Below are positions 23,291-40,193 of a DNA stretch of 64,000 nucleotides, piece after piece. The stretch is from NCBI RefSeq assembly GCF_025766255.1, contig NW_026516718.1, forward strand, positions 1-64,000, read 5' to 3'. The notes under the pieces were generated by a model. That model did no database searches. It was given only the letters and a program-made list of their open reading frames with translations, and was not told where the DNA came from. The stretch is from Zychaea mexicana. Taxonomy: Eukaryota; Mucoromycota; Mucoromycetes; Mucorales; Lichtheimiaceae. Position numbers and translations under genes: made by a program. Each line of letters opens with the position of its first letter. The stretch's first letter is position 1.

Positions 23291-25280
23291 TGGACGTTCT
23301 AGTTGTTCTTTTATCCCTTTTAGTTGGATATTATATCAGTGCTATCAAACAGTATATTCCTGCTACTGCCCGCATTAAGACCACAGAAAACGAATGGGAT
23401 CTTTGCTCTGTTGTGCAGGTACACGCAGGTAAATACGAATTGTGTTTTCAAATGGCATTTTGATTGCCTACTTTTCGTCATCCAAACAGCAGCTATGGAT
23501 GTACAGCCGGTTGACTCTTCACAGCATTCAATTTATAAAATTGTAATTTTAGCATGTAAACATGCCACCCATACCAATTCTTTGCAGAATTTAGTTTTCG
23601 TATGTATAGGTATATGCTGAACATAACATTCAAGTGACCAAAAGCAAGCGAAAGTCATTGATCCGAACAGAGAAGTGCGTTATCTTTAAAGATCGACAAA
23701 AAACCATGAAGTCATTAATCATAAGCGATATTCACTATGTCACCAGCGTCACTCTACCAATCTTTAAAAAATACTTGATGTATTGCCAACCATATTCGCA
23801 AGTTTATTACGGCATCTCATATGAAAGATTTGAGATCATCATTTATGATATAGAGCGGAATACAAATATCGATAGGATTTATGTAATAGAAATACTATTT
23901 GATAGAATTTAAACCGTCTGTAATAGTTCACATCAGATGGTGCATTCTGGTATTGATAAAAGAATGGACGCGCCCAGGTGGTCATAAGTGTTTTGGGACA
24001 CGGAATGAGAACTTGATGCTCTGGTTGTAATGCTGAACTCCAGGCAAAACTTTTGCAACAACCTTGTTTGTGCAGGTACCGACATACGATTAATATCCGA
24101 TAGATAAACGCTAAGTTTTAGACATGGTTGGTAAAGTACATGGGTTGGGTTGCGCTGGGTTGTGTTGCGCATATGGATGTTTACTGAATAGCGGACTGCA
24201 AACCATCAGTTACATTGTGGATCATAACTTCTTTGTTTACGACTTAATTTCAAGTAAGTGTAATGGGAATACGAGAAAGAATATTCAATTTAGCGAATTA
24301 CAGCACATATCTCTATAATGGTACGAGGCAGTACTGGGTTTCACGGTCGGCTTCCGCTCGGGTCCTTGCATTGTTTAATTACATTAGTGTTCCTGGTTCA
24401 AGCGCTAGTGTACTGTGTAGCAAGGCTTTGGAACAACAAAGAGCAGACGAGACATCGTCTGTCATCGGTTTCATCTTTGCAAACTTGGCTGTAGTCACAG
24501 GAAAGCAAGGAAAAACTCGCAGAGGATTCAGATAAAATGTATCTTCCGACCATACCATGGCCACCACAACGCCAGAAGTGGTATGTAAGGAAAATACAAA
24601 GCCAACGAAGAACAAGGGCTACTGTAGCTGAAGCGACAGCTGAATGTAGCTTTCATTGCCAAAAAAAAATCTGTCTATACTCTGCTCTGGACACCAGCAT
24701 TCGATTATCCAGGCAAAGTAAGCATGTCCGTGGACGGATCGCCATCGTGGACCGGTTTTGGAGGTACCCCTTATCGGAAAACCCACGGCACGACTCCAGA
24801 ATCATGGAACACACGAATTTTGGCTCCAACGACGTTGACTTTTCGATGAGAAGAACCAAACACACAGCCTCACTCCTGACAGCCTTTGACGTTAAATATA
24901 GAGGAATTCTCGCTCTCTGACCGTTAAAATCGTACACATGCCGACAATAGATACGATATCTCTTGGTGGAATACGCCAGACATGGTATGCAAGGTTCTTG
25001 GCATACAGCTTCTTTTGAAGCTGGAAGTCTACGACGGTATAGAAGAAGAGCCCGGCCTCAATATAACACATACAGTAGTGTTCCAATGCATATCATCACT
25101 CCTCATTACTACCCTGCTTCTCTTGGCAGCGGTTCGGAAGCTTCCGGTGACACCGACTTATCCGGGGACCCTGATTGCTCTTCTAAAGACAAGATATGCT
25201 ATGTCCGTTACGATCCCAAAGGATTCTACTATGACCCGAATGACGAGCAGAAAATATCATGCTACAGCTTCATATAATCA
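23291..25280 (+). pseudogene. Decayed coding fragments, possibly a membrane-protein gene
   Basis: Several coding-like pieces lie on the plus strand in different frames. At 23290 a Met starts a hydrophobic, signal-anchor-like segment (MDVLVVLLSLLVGYY) followed by a hydrophilic run to about 23433. Around 24620-24850 a frame reads GSPSWTGFGGTPYRKTHG and similar. Around 25080-25180 a hydrophobic stretch (SLLITTLLLLAAV) is followed by a Pro/Leu-rich segment, and the adjacent frame gives KDKICYVRYDPKGFYYDP. Stops and frame changes interrupt all of them. Pieces 1 kb apart may not belong together. I do not recognise a family. The pattern fits a dead gene for a membrane protein. Confidence 0.35.
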
Positions 25281-25601
25281 ACGCTATTCGAGAAACGTAT
25301 AGTGACCATATATACATAGTTGTACATAATTATCGGTAGTCTATATTTCTATTATAAGCCGTTGCAGCTAGATGAGAATCCCGGTTAATTTATTAAAGAA
25401 CTCTATACCATCGTAATACGATACCTCACAAATAATGATTGCGCTAGATATACTAGTTACTAGTTATATATATGTACCAAACAAGAAATGTTTTTATTCC
25501 AAACACAATGAAGCGATTAGTGGGGAAAAAAGAGTGGATGATTATAAACTATAAGCGTGTAAAAGAGAAAGTAAAAAGAATCAAAGGGTTGTGTTGTCTT
25601 T

Positions 25602-26938
25602 TCATGCAGTACGCTTGGGCAAGCCTTCAGCATTAAGGAGCGAATCGTCTTCCGAGGTCAAGACACGTGGGCCATCGTGCACTTTGGTGTGCAATAAGCG
25701 ACTCACACTACCAGGAGCAAAGACGGGAATGGCGTTTTCATTAAAGGACGAGTGGCCTTGTGGCACAAAGTCTTGACCAAGAGGTGCGCCAGCAATGACG
25801 TTGTAAGGATCGGTAAAGTAGGTTGAAGCCTGACCGGGGAAGTAGTGAGAAACGAGCTGAATAATTTCGCGCATATTTTCCTTGGGAGCGTAAATGACTG
25901 CATTTGGTCCTGCGTCGTAGGTATATGCGGCCTTGAACTTGCCATCGGGCGACGACTTGTTGTACTCGGTGACAAGACGAATGATGGCACGCGAAGTATC
26001 GTTGAGGTAAAAGATAGGGGGGAATGTGTCGAGACAGACAGCGTGGAACTGGTTCGAGTCGCGCATGGTGATTTCAGCAAACGACTGGAAATCACGCTCC
26101 AAGATGGCCTTCTTCATAGCTTCCATGCGGCCAGGCACGATATTGTTGATACGCTCCTGCATCAGGGGGCTGCTCTGGACCGTGTGCTGCATACCTTCGG
26201 TCGACGAAGTACCCTTCTTGGCATCCGAGACAACACATACCAATGCCTCCAACTCGGGCCAATGCGATTCAGGTGCCACCTGAACAGCCATGGAATCCGA
26301 ACCATCCTCTGCCTCACCCTTTTCCCAAGCAACAAAACCACCAAACAACGAACGGCAAGCCGAGCCAGAACCCTGACGAGCAATTCGCGATAATTCAGAT
26401 ACGCTGACATTCAGATCAAAAAGTTTGGCCAGAGTGTAAACCAATGCAGCAAGACCCGAGGCAGACGAAGCCAAACCTGCAGCAGTAGGAAAGTTGTTTT
26501 CAGAGCACACGTGAACGTGGTAGGTCGACAAAGGCTCGAGGCTTGCATCGGTCTGTTCCATCTTTTGACGAAGAGCGCGTGTCTCGCGGAAACAATTGTG
26601 CATGCGGCGGTTCTTGGTAATGTCTTCTTCCTTGCCATTCAACCACAAACGATCTTGTGTGTATTCCTTGCCAGCCGAGATGGTTGTCTTGCTATGCAAA
26701 ATGTCTTGAGAAAGCGTCACGGACAACGAGTCATTGGTAGGCAAGATGAGTTCGGTATCGCGTTTGCCCCAGTATTTGATGACCTGACGAGAACGATGCC
26801 ACAATTTTAATTACATTTCTTCCTTTTTTTCCCCCGACAGTCATGAATCTCGGTGCCAATCTCTAGATGCTGAAGCCTTCTTTACGAAGTAATACTCACT
26901 GCAATGTTTACGGGTGCCGTGCAGGTAACTGTCTTCAT
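25602..26938 (-). CDS. MVD1: Diphosphomevalonate decarboxylase
   Basis: Two exons (26938-26900, 26783-25602) give 406 residues, normal for eukaryotic MVD. The first exon encodes only MKTVTCTAPVNIA, the conserved N-terminus, joined to VIKYWGKRD. The GHMP-kinase ATP-binding loop is PTAAGLASSASGLAAL. Further family motifs are RQGSGSACRSLFGGFV, VVSDAKKGTSSTEGM, the acidic-site region MRDSNQFHAVCLDTFPP and TYDAGPNAV. The enzyme makes isopentenyl diphosphate from mevalonate diphosphate using ATP, the last step of the mevalonate route to sterols and prenyl groups. A 38-bp-scale first exon holding the start is a common fungal arrangement for this gene. Confidence 0.96.
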
Positions 26939-27147
26939 GGTGGTTTGTGGTTGTAGGATTCAAAAGAGAGGAACGCAAAATAACGAGTAGGCGTTGACAG
27001 GCGGGGTTTTGTTTTAAAGAAAAAATAAGGGGTTTTGGTGGCGAACAGGTTTCCCAGTTACAGTACATTGCAGGTAACATGATCAAACCTTCGTCTTTTC
27101 ATTGTTCTCCTTATATGCCGATGGGATGTATTATACATTGCTTTTTA

Positions 27148-29875
<2,728 letters not shown>

Positions 29876-30463
29876 ATGGGTAAAAGACGTGCTCTAAACA
29901 AACCAGCAATGGCAAGACGCGATCCTAGCAACGACCACGACAACAGTGACGGCAATTTCGAAAAGCGTGTCACCGAGCTTCTAGAAGAACCATTCTGTTC
30001 TGATTTAATACAAGTTATGATAGATAGCCTTCTTCAAGTGGCAAGGCATAGCACCCTTTCGATACATGAAAAGGCAGCAGAGTGGCGAAAGCAATGGATG
30101 ACTCAATATGGTGAGCAGCTGCCTGTCAGTCTGGATCAAGCTTTCGAATTGTGCAACCTCGCATCAACGAAGAGTAGTGAAAGTGAAAAAACGATGCTCA
30201 ACCGTGGTGACAGGAAGGTTGGTGAAGATATCCGTATGTCGTTACCGATTCCTTCGGGTTGCTTTGGTGAAGACATGTGCGAGACCATGGTACCGATTCC
30301 CTTGCCAACCACAGCAGCCGTCATGGGATCGTCGTCGTCATGGTATCCACCCTTGGCAACGTGCGAAGATCCGATGAGCGAAGAGGACGAGAATGCTGGC
30401 GAATATGCTGATGATGCATACGATAGTGAAGACAGTGATGATGATGGACCAATTAATATGTAA
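29876..30463 (+). CDS. Unrecognised acidic-tailed protein
   Basis: A single open exon from ATG 29876 encodes 195 residues. The start is basic (MGKRRALNKPAMARRD), the middle has a helical, hydrophobic segment (LLEEPFCSDLIQVMIDSLLQ) and a Trp-containing stretch (AAEWRKQWMTQYGEQLP), and the last ~30 residues are strongly acidic (Glu/Asp) ending DDDGPINM. No catalytic motif or transmembrane segment is seen. Basic and acidic ends suggest a nuclear or chaperone-like protein, but that is a guess. An upstream exon cannot be excluded because a TTTGTAG acceptor lies 7 bp before the ATG. Confidence 0.6.
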   Translation: MGKRRALNKPAMARRDPSNDHDNSDGNFEKRVTELLEEPFCSDLIQVMIDSLLQVARHSTLSIHEKAAEWRKQWMTQYGEQLPVSLDQAFELCNLASTKSSESEKTMLNRGDRKVGEDIRMSLPIPSGCFGEDMCETMVPIPLPTTAAVMGSSSSWYPPLATCEDPMSEEDENAGEYADDAYDSEDSDDDGPINM

Positions 30464-30721
30464 TTCGAAATTTACATACTCACAAGGCCAAAGTAGCAAT
30501 AATAAAAAGAGTAGTTACTGCAAACTGAAATATATTGGTATAAAAGGAAAAAATATAATATGTGGTGGCTTTTTATGTTGAGTTGGATTGAACTGTAATG
30601 TAGTGTCGTGTACGCGTGTGTTGTGTGTTGAAGTAATCGGGAGAATGAAAAAAAATTATGTACATAGTAAATTTGCTGTTGGATGAATGGGTGGGCAGTT
30701 GATAACGGTTTAATAGTAGGC

Positions 30722-32325
30722 TCACTTTCGGTGTTTGCCTTTCATCTTTGATACGCAATTGTTGCAATACCATTTGCCTTTGGGTACGGTCTTCAAATCG
30801 ACACAAGCAAGATGGAACCATTCGATCTCGCACTAAAGTAGCATTATCAGCATTGATAGTGAGCAGGTGATACACACAACAATATGGAGGAACAATTCTT
30901 TTGTGCAACCTACATCGGTATTGTCGCACGCGACCATTTCTCCATATGACACCTGCTGGCAGTAGCAGTACAATGGCTCATTTGGATCGATTGGTAGATC
31001 GGCAGGAACAGTACTATAAAGATGTAGTTGGTTTAGCTATAAAATGTATCGTTGACCCACGCTCAAAAGCGAAGTAAGATAAATTCGCACTCACGTTTTA
31101 CTTTTCTTTCCTGCAGAAATGAACGCGCTTTGTGTTAGCCCATGATTCAAGCAAAAGCGGTCTTTTTTTCTTTTTATCTTACCTGACGACAACGCTTGCT
31201 TCTTGTCAACATGTTTGATTGGTCTGGGCTCTTTAAGTGCTTGTCGAACAGTACCAGATGGTGGCGATCCTGGATCCTTGATCTTGCGCTCTAAAAGTTG
31301 GACGCGAATAAGTTTACTTTATGATACTTTATCTTCCAAAAACAGAATTCAAAGTATCTTAACAAAACAAAACGTGAAAACTTACTCTTTGCAGTACCAG
31401 CTTCTAGAAATGGGCGTACGAGGAGAAAGAGGGAGGGAGAGAGATGGCATCATTAATTAGTACTCTTTTTTTTATGAGCAAAATCAATTTTTAAACGTGA
31501 AAGTAGTACTCACCTCGCTTATCACCCTTCCCATCTTTACGGTCGTAGCCGCGGCTTACTTTGTCACGGGCCACTTCTCGTAATAAACTGCGTGCTGACG
31601 GTGCCAAACCAGGTTGTGCGGTGATTCGATCCCGTCCTCCCAACGGACTGTCTTCTTCAAACTTGACTAAATCAGCATCCAAACGATTACAATGGCGTTC
31701 CACCTATAAACCGAACAAACCCAAAGGAAAAAAATTATACACAATAGAAATCAATTAACGGAGAGTGGAGATTGTAACGTTCCATAACCAAATAACAACA
31801 ACACCATAGACAACGACGCCAAAAAAAAGGGCCTTTCACTTACAGCGTCAAATGTCGTTTTGGCAAGCGCAACTTTCTCTTCACCACGTTTCAATGTTTC
31901 TGTTAGCAAAGTGGCCAGCTGCTTCAACCGTTCAATGCGTGTAATCGGGTCGAGTTCTTTGATATTGTTGATCAACTCGATGGATTCTTTCGCGACAGTC
32001 TCTACTAAATCTAGAAAAGAATTCTTTCTTAGTTCCACTGTAGTTGTTGCTTTTGTCACACGCGTTCATTAGCTTCTCAATTTCCAAAACTTACCTTGAG
32101 CATAGCCATCGAGTTCTCGCAACAAGGTAAAGTTTCTTTGTAATTCGAGTGGTAGGGCTTCAATGGCTAGGGTTTTTCCATAGCAAAGTTCCTTGATTAG
32201 GACAACGATTTCCAAAGGAGGGACTAAATTCTTCTGGTGTTGTGAAACTTTTGCTTACTGTCAATGTAGTCGTCAAGATATATAAGATTGTCGACGTGGG
32301 CTTTTGCGGTCACTGGCGGCTTCAT
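30722..32325 (-). CDS. ING-family PHD-finger protein
   Basis: Nine exons (32325-32259, 32223-32095, 32010-31844, 31703-31514, 31403-31386, 31290-31183, 31111-31096, 31013-30914, 30832-30722) keep frame throughout and give 301 residues. The N-terminal ING domain runs over ~120 residues ([40 protein letters not shown]). A Lys/Arg-rich linker and a C-terminal C4HC3 PHD finger follow ([34 protein letters not shown]). ING PHD fingers read histone H3 trimethylated on Lys4 and recruit histone acetyltransferase or deacetylase complexes (yeast Yng1, Yng2, Pho23). Which complex cannot be told. Two internal exons are only 18 and 16 bp, and both encode part of the linker. Confidence 0.93.
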
Positions 32326-32566
32326 TTTTTTAATCCAAAAGAGCTTTTGAAAGGGGGAGAAAAGAAAATCACAAAGGTGCTCTTTTACTTTGGACCCGCC
32401 TGTTGGGCCCCACCTGAGATGGTGGTACAGGCTTGCCAAAAATTCAAGTGTCGGTTCGGTTAAACATTTTTCGAGATTTATGGAAATATGCGTTGTAGAA
32501 AATAAAAACTTCGGCCCAAAGATTAACAGACAAGTTCATTCCGTTTCAAAATTTTGCACATTCGGC
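32326..32566. promoter_or_regulatory. Shared divergent promoter, ING-like / PER1-like
   Basis: The ING-like gene (start 32325, minus) and PER1-like gene (start 32567, plus) are head to head with 241 bp between start codons. No obvious TATA box is seen. The sequence is a candidate bidirectional promoter. Confidence 0.55.
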
Positions 32567-33586
32567 ATGTTGCTGGCAAACATGCACTCTCGCTGGGTTG
32601 TCATGACTCTACTGCTGGTTGTGGTAGCAACAAGGTCAAGTATAGCCTCGGAGGGAGACGAACTACCCGAATTTATCAGTTGCGTCAATTCGACCATTGC
32701 AGCACAGTGCAGCAGCAGCACGGCACAACAACAACAACAGCAGCCGCTGTATCTACGGCTTACACTATGGACTTGCGAAGACAATTGCCGGTATAATTGC
32801 ATGCATAGTGTTACCGACGCTCGACCCGGACCCATGTACCAATTCTACGGCAAATGGCCATTCTATCGTCTCTGGGGCATACAAGAGCCTGCATCGGTGG
32901 CCTTTTCCCTCGGCAATCTCTATATGCACTACCACTACCTTCGCATGCTGGCCAAAGAAATCCCGACAAAGTACTATCTACGTCCGTTTATACTGGGCTA
33001 TGCGGCAGTGAATATCAATACATGGATCCAATCGACAATTTTCCACACGCGCGACCTGCCGTTCACCGAAAAGCTCGACTATTTCAGCGCAGCCATGTCA
33101 ATCTTGTACTCGGTATACTATGCCACTTTGCGGATATTCCAAATCGACGACCGACGCAAACAACTGCTTCTGGGAGGCGTGCTTTTGGGTCTTTTTGCAA
33201 CACACATGTTCTTCATGTCATTTGTCGCGTTCAATTACGTCTACAACATGATCATATGCGGTATCTTTGCAGTACTTCAAGGCGCCATGTGGGTGATGTG
33301 GTACTTTGTCGTTGGTTATCTGCGGCAAAACAAGCGAGTGCTTTCGTACGGGCACTGGGTGCTCTATGCAACCGGGGCGAACGCATTGACGGTGATGCTT
33401 GAAGTATTTGATTTTCCACCGATTGGACGCGTGTTTGATGCACACAGCTTGTGGCATCTTTCGACGATCTTTGTTGCGCCATTATGGTATCATTTTGTAA
33501 TTCTGGACTCCCTCAACCAAAGTACCTGGTCCGTGCTTCCACAAAATGATGGCGACGAAGACGACGCTGTTATCCTCCAAATATAA
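32567..33586 (+). CDS. PER1: Per1/PGAP3-like GPI-lipid remodelling protein
   Basis: An intronless frame gives 339 residues from ATG 32567 (a second Met is 5 codons on). It starts with a signal peptide (VVMTLLLVVVATRSSIAS). A luminal Cys-rich part with a poly-Gln insert and WTCEDNCRYNCMH follows. The family signature is FYGKWPFYRLWGIQEPASV, then about seven membrane segments with conserved His residues (HTRDLPFTEKLDYFSA, SLWHLSTI, PLWYHFV). Per1/PGAP3 removes the sn-2 acyl chain of GPI anchors during lipid remodelling in the ER/Golgi and belongs to the CREST hydrolase superfamily. The length fits the family. Confidence 0.95.
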   Translation: MLLANMHSRWVVMTLLLVVVATRSSIASEGDELPEFISCVNSTIAAQCSSSTAQQQQQQPLYLRLTLWTCEDNCRYNCMHSVTDARPGPMYQFYGKWPFYRLWGIQEPASVAFSLGNLYMHYHYLRMLAKEIPTKYYLRPFILGYAAVNINTWIQSTIFHTRDLPFTEKLDYFSAAMSILYSVYYATLRIFQIDDRRKQLLLGGVLLGLFATHMFFMSFVAFNYVYNMIICGIFAVLQGAMWVMWYFVVGYLRQNKRVLSYGHWVLYATGANALTVMLEVFDFPPIGRVFDAHSLWHLSTIFVAPLWYHFVILDSLNQSTWSVLPQNDGDEDDAVILQI

Positions 33587-35598
33587 CGAATTTGATGTAT
33601 TATGATTAGCAGCAGAAATAGAATAGTTACGGATACATGTTTATGCATGAATCTTCTTGCTTGTAAATAAAAAGACATCTCCTCCACACACATAGAGTAA
33701 GACAAAGAGGGTGGTTGTAAAGATAATGATGCAGTGGTGTTAGCAGTGTGCATAAGCTGGTTCAAGGGACAATAATAGATGATCTTGTACAACAGCACAA
33801 CAGAAAGGAATAAAAACAAGCATCGTCTCCGGGAAACGGGGGCTCCTGGCCACATATGCCAATCATTGATTATGCGTATCCTGTAGCTTAAGCATTACAC
33901 ATTACATACATCCATGTTAAGGGATTTTGGAAACAAACATAACAATAACAAATCCATGATGAGTTGTTGTTACTATGTATAACATCAATAACAGAAAGTT
34001 GGGGGCTACATAACAAGCAAATGTTTTTGCTTCGCACTGACCACCTGTGTTATGAGTGTATACACACACACACACACACACACATCTTGCCGATCACTTG
34101 CTGGCCTGTTAATGTGTGTGTGTGTGTGAACAATGTGCGTGCCTGTGGTATTATTAGCTTCGGAAGAGTACAAAGCATGAGCCGATGGCTTAAAGAGAAA
34201 CCATGCAGCTAAGACAGAGTCCGCGGAGGGTCGGGGGGGGGGAGGGGTGAAGAGCAAAGTCAGACGATCAACTGCTCTTCGGCTCATTAGCCAAAAAAAA
34301 AAAAAGAGTTCTGTTCTGGCGTATGATTGTTGCTGAAAACAGCAGAGTGTGAGAGTGTAGCGTGGTGGCACCCATTTTGATGACAGGGACAAGGTGAATG
34401 CAAGAAATTTGGAAAGTGGGAATAAGAAAGCGGAGAGTGGTTTAGTGGTCGTTGCGTTGCGTTGCGTTTGGGTGCAAGAGGGTGGCAAACTAAAACTTTA
34501 AAAGAAACACGGAGTGCCACACGTTATTGGAGGCTCTTACCCTACCTTGTTCGTCAAAGCCGAATGACGCAGCGCCGACATCCAAAGAAAGAAAACGAAG
34601 CTGATGTCTGCTTAATAATGGTGCTGGTGCTGATGATGGTGTCTGATGGATGATATGCGCGGAGTACAAGGAAGCGACGACGACAAGGAGGCAGCAGGTA
34701 AAAAAAAGCGCAGAAAGGCTAGAAAGAAAAAAAAAGAGACTGAAACGGGCAATATTGGGTCCCGGATTTACGATTGCAGCAAGAAACTCATGTGGGCTGT
34801 TTGGGGGGGGGTGAGGGGAGAGAGAGAGGGGGGGGGGGCAGCAGGCAAGGAAGCAAAGAAGCTGTGATGGTTGCTGTGGTGATTGGGTGATGGTTGTGAT
34901 GGTGATGCTATTACCAAAGAGGTCAATCCGAAAGAGGCGTAAACTTTTTTTTTGGTTGCTGCTGTGTTGTTGTTTACCCACGAATGAACAAACTGGCATT
35001 GACAGCTGTTTACGTTGTTGCGGCATAAACGCAATAGAATAGCTGCTGCTGGCTGAGAGTGGGTGGGTGGGTGCTTGAGTAAGCGGATGAGCGAGAAATA
35101 GTGATAATTCGATGCGCAGTACCTGCAACACACCTGCCCCCAAGGTATAATAACCCCGGAAAGCTAGACCCGATCTGCAGAGGCGAGCCATGTAGAATGG
35201 GCAGTAGTTCAGTCTGCAACGGCAGCAGCATGGCGTAATCCATCTGACCATATTCGGGGTGGCCATTACAGTTGAAACACTTGCGCTATCGAAGATCTTT
35301 GTTTTGGGAAATCGCAGCGGCACTCTTTGGGGGAGCAGCCTGGAGGAGGCAGTGCTTGCTTGCCATCATTTGGAGGAGGGTTCTTGGTCGTCTCCATCTG
35401 CTATTTGCTCAATACTGCTATTATGATCATTATTAGCGAGAACAAACACACATCGCGCAGGTATACAACAACATCAACATCAACAACCGTGCCTTGTTGA
35501 TGACCGGTTCATGCTCCGCTGCTGACCATTTTCTGTTTGATACTCCTCCCTTTTGGAGTTCCTTCTATTGTTTATCTGTCGCAAGTTGTTGTTGTGCT

Positions 35599-35632
<34 letters not shown>

Positions 35633-35938
35633 GGCGGTGAGAGAGCAACCCAGAATCACGACTATGAAAAGAAAAGAGCGAATGATTTTGGGGGGTCGGG
35701 ACGGCCGTTCCGGTCGGGGTGCTAAGCACTTCCGCGCCAAATTAGAGTTTTGCCGCATGCAGTTCATTGGCAACGGACGACGGCCTTTGCGCCCGGAAGT
35801 GTTCCATGTTTCTGTGTGAGTGATTAGAGGTGGTTGATCCTTACGTGTTTTCTACTAGATCGTGGATCACAAAAAGCGAGTCCCTTGGGGAGCAAATGCC
35901 AAGAGGGAAAGAAAAGACACCGCATGTATGCAAGCGAA

Positions 35939-35975
<37 letters not shown>

Positions 35976-36465
35976 TCGCTCTTTCGTTCGTTTGTTCGCA
36001 TTCATCATCAGCCGATATGGACTCGAAGGAATCAGACGAGAGCGACAGGATTTCAAACAGAAAAGGGGGCTTTCCAGGCTAAACCGCTTTCAATACAATG
36101 GGAAGCACCTGACCCTACAGGATGGGATGCACTCTTCGCCTCTCCTCTCTCAGCACCCATCCACAGTCCATAGTCCATTCCTCCTCTCAACACCCCCTCC
36201 CCCCCAAACCCAAACCCACTCACCCCACCTGCTTTTTCTCCACCCAGCACGCCCTCCCTCCCCGTTTCGTACTATGTGCGTGGTGTGCGCTGTGATATGT
36301 GTGTGAGGTGTGTTCATTTAAAACAAACGTCCATTTTTTCAGAGCTTTATAATTTTCTCCTTCTCTTCCTTTTCTCTCTCTTCCTCTTCCTCACTCCCAG
36401 CGTTCGACTACTGTTGTCAACAGCAATACTCCAACTCTCTTTATCCATAATCCTACGGTATTCTA
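33587..36465. other. Long simple-repeat-rich upstream region of the forkhead gene
   Basis: Nearly 2.9 kb without a supported exon. Simple repeats include (CA)n 34063-34083, (TG)n 34114-34128, poly-G runs (34231-34239, 34803-34836), (GA)n 35599-35629 and (GT)n 35939-35970, followed by a C/T-rich tract (36180-36420) up to the forkhead start. Open frames at 34490-35323 and around 35830-36300 follow these repeats and show no domain. The length suggests an extended regulatory region or long 5' UTR. Confidence 0.5.
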
Positions 36466-39265
<2,800 letters not shown>

Positions 39266-40193
39266 TACAGCGCGCAACATGCCAGCCTCTACATGTCATA
39301 TCGTCTGCTCGCTTGTCTTTATATATCCTATATACTATACTACTATACGTTTACGACCAGCCAAACACAAACACACGCACACACACGCACACACATCTCT
39401 TTCATATTCTTCTTTTGCAAGTACAAAAAAAACACCAATCATCCGCATGTATACCACCAATCATCTTCTTCTTCTTTTCTTTCTTCGTTGTACCATTTGT
39501 TTGCGTTTTGTTACATGAAAAATCTGCTTTGTTTTGTTATTTCGCCTCCCACGCACGCGCTCTCTATTCTTCTTCTTCTTCTTCTTCTTCTTCTTCTATA
39601 CTGTATCTATCTTTCCCGCCCCCCTTCTTTTTCTTCAGCTATTCACTGTTTTATTACTTTTACTATCGCGCATGCGTATGTAATGTTAAAAAGAAAGACA
39701 CAAACCGTTAATAGCCCTTTTCTTCTTCTCTGTATTGATTACCTCCCAAGCTTGTGAATATGGCCCTTCCCATTCAACTAAAAAAAGAAACTTTCATGTT
39801 GTTTTCTGCTTCCACCCTCCCCTCCCCTTTTCAGGCCTTTTGGTCTCTCTGTGTCTGTCTGTCTGCCCTGTAACGCCTTCCATAAATGGTAATAAAATAG
39901 CGGGCGTTGAAATTTGCTTGTGTCAAAGCTTGAGGGAAGATGTGTGTACATTAAAGCAGCGGGATTACCATTTCCGAGTGATTCTGCATATCAGCAGCGC
40001 ACCTGATTGTACTTCCCTATTTGATCCACTTCGTTGTTACTCACACATCCTTATTACCCCTTTTCTTTACTCTTAACTTTGACCAGTCAGTAGTACTGGT
40101 GAGTAAGTTTTAGCCAAAGCCCCATATCAGTTCATATCATATATCACCAACGCTGTCGTCGAGTTAGTAGTACCCTAGCAGAACGTTAGAGCT
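39266..40193 (+). other. Forkhead 3' region and spacer
   Basis: Pyrimidine-rich sequence with CA/CACG repeats (39369-39396) and a (TTC)n run (39568-39597) fits the 3' UTR of the forkhead transcript. From about 39840 to 40190 nothing is supported. Confidence 0.4.

Noticed and set aside
34490..35323. Long minus-strand open frame (277 codons)
   Set aside because: It runs through G-rich and simple-repeat sequence, is Cys- and Ser-rich in a pattern expected from repeats, shows no domain, and has no splice context.
35599..35970. (GA)n and (GT)n runs that might look like a CRISPR-type repeat array
   Set aside because: They are simple microsatellites without unique spacers. The genome is eukaryotic and no CRISPR array is expected.
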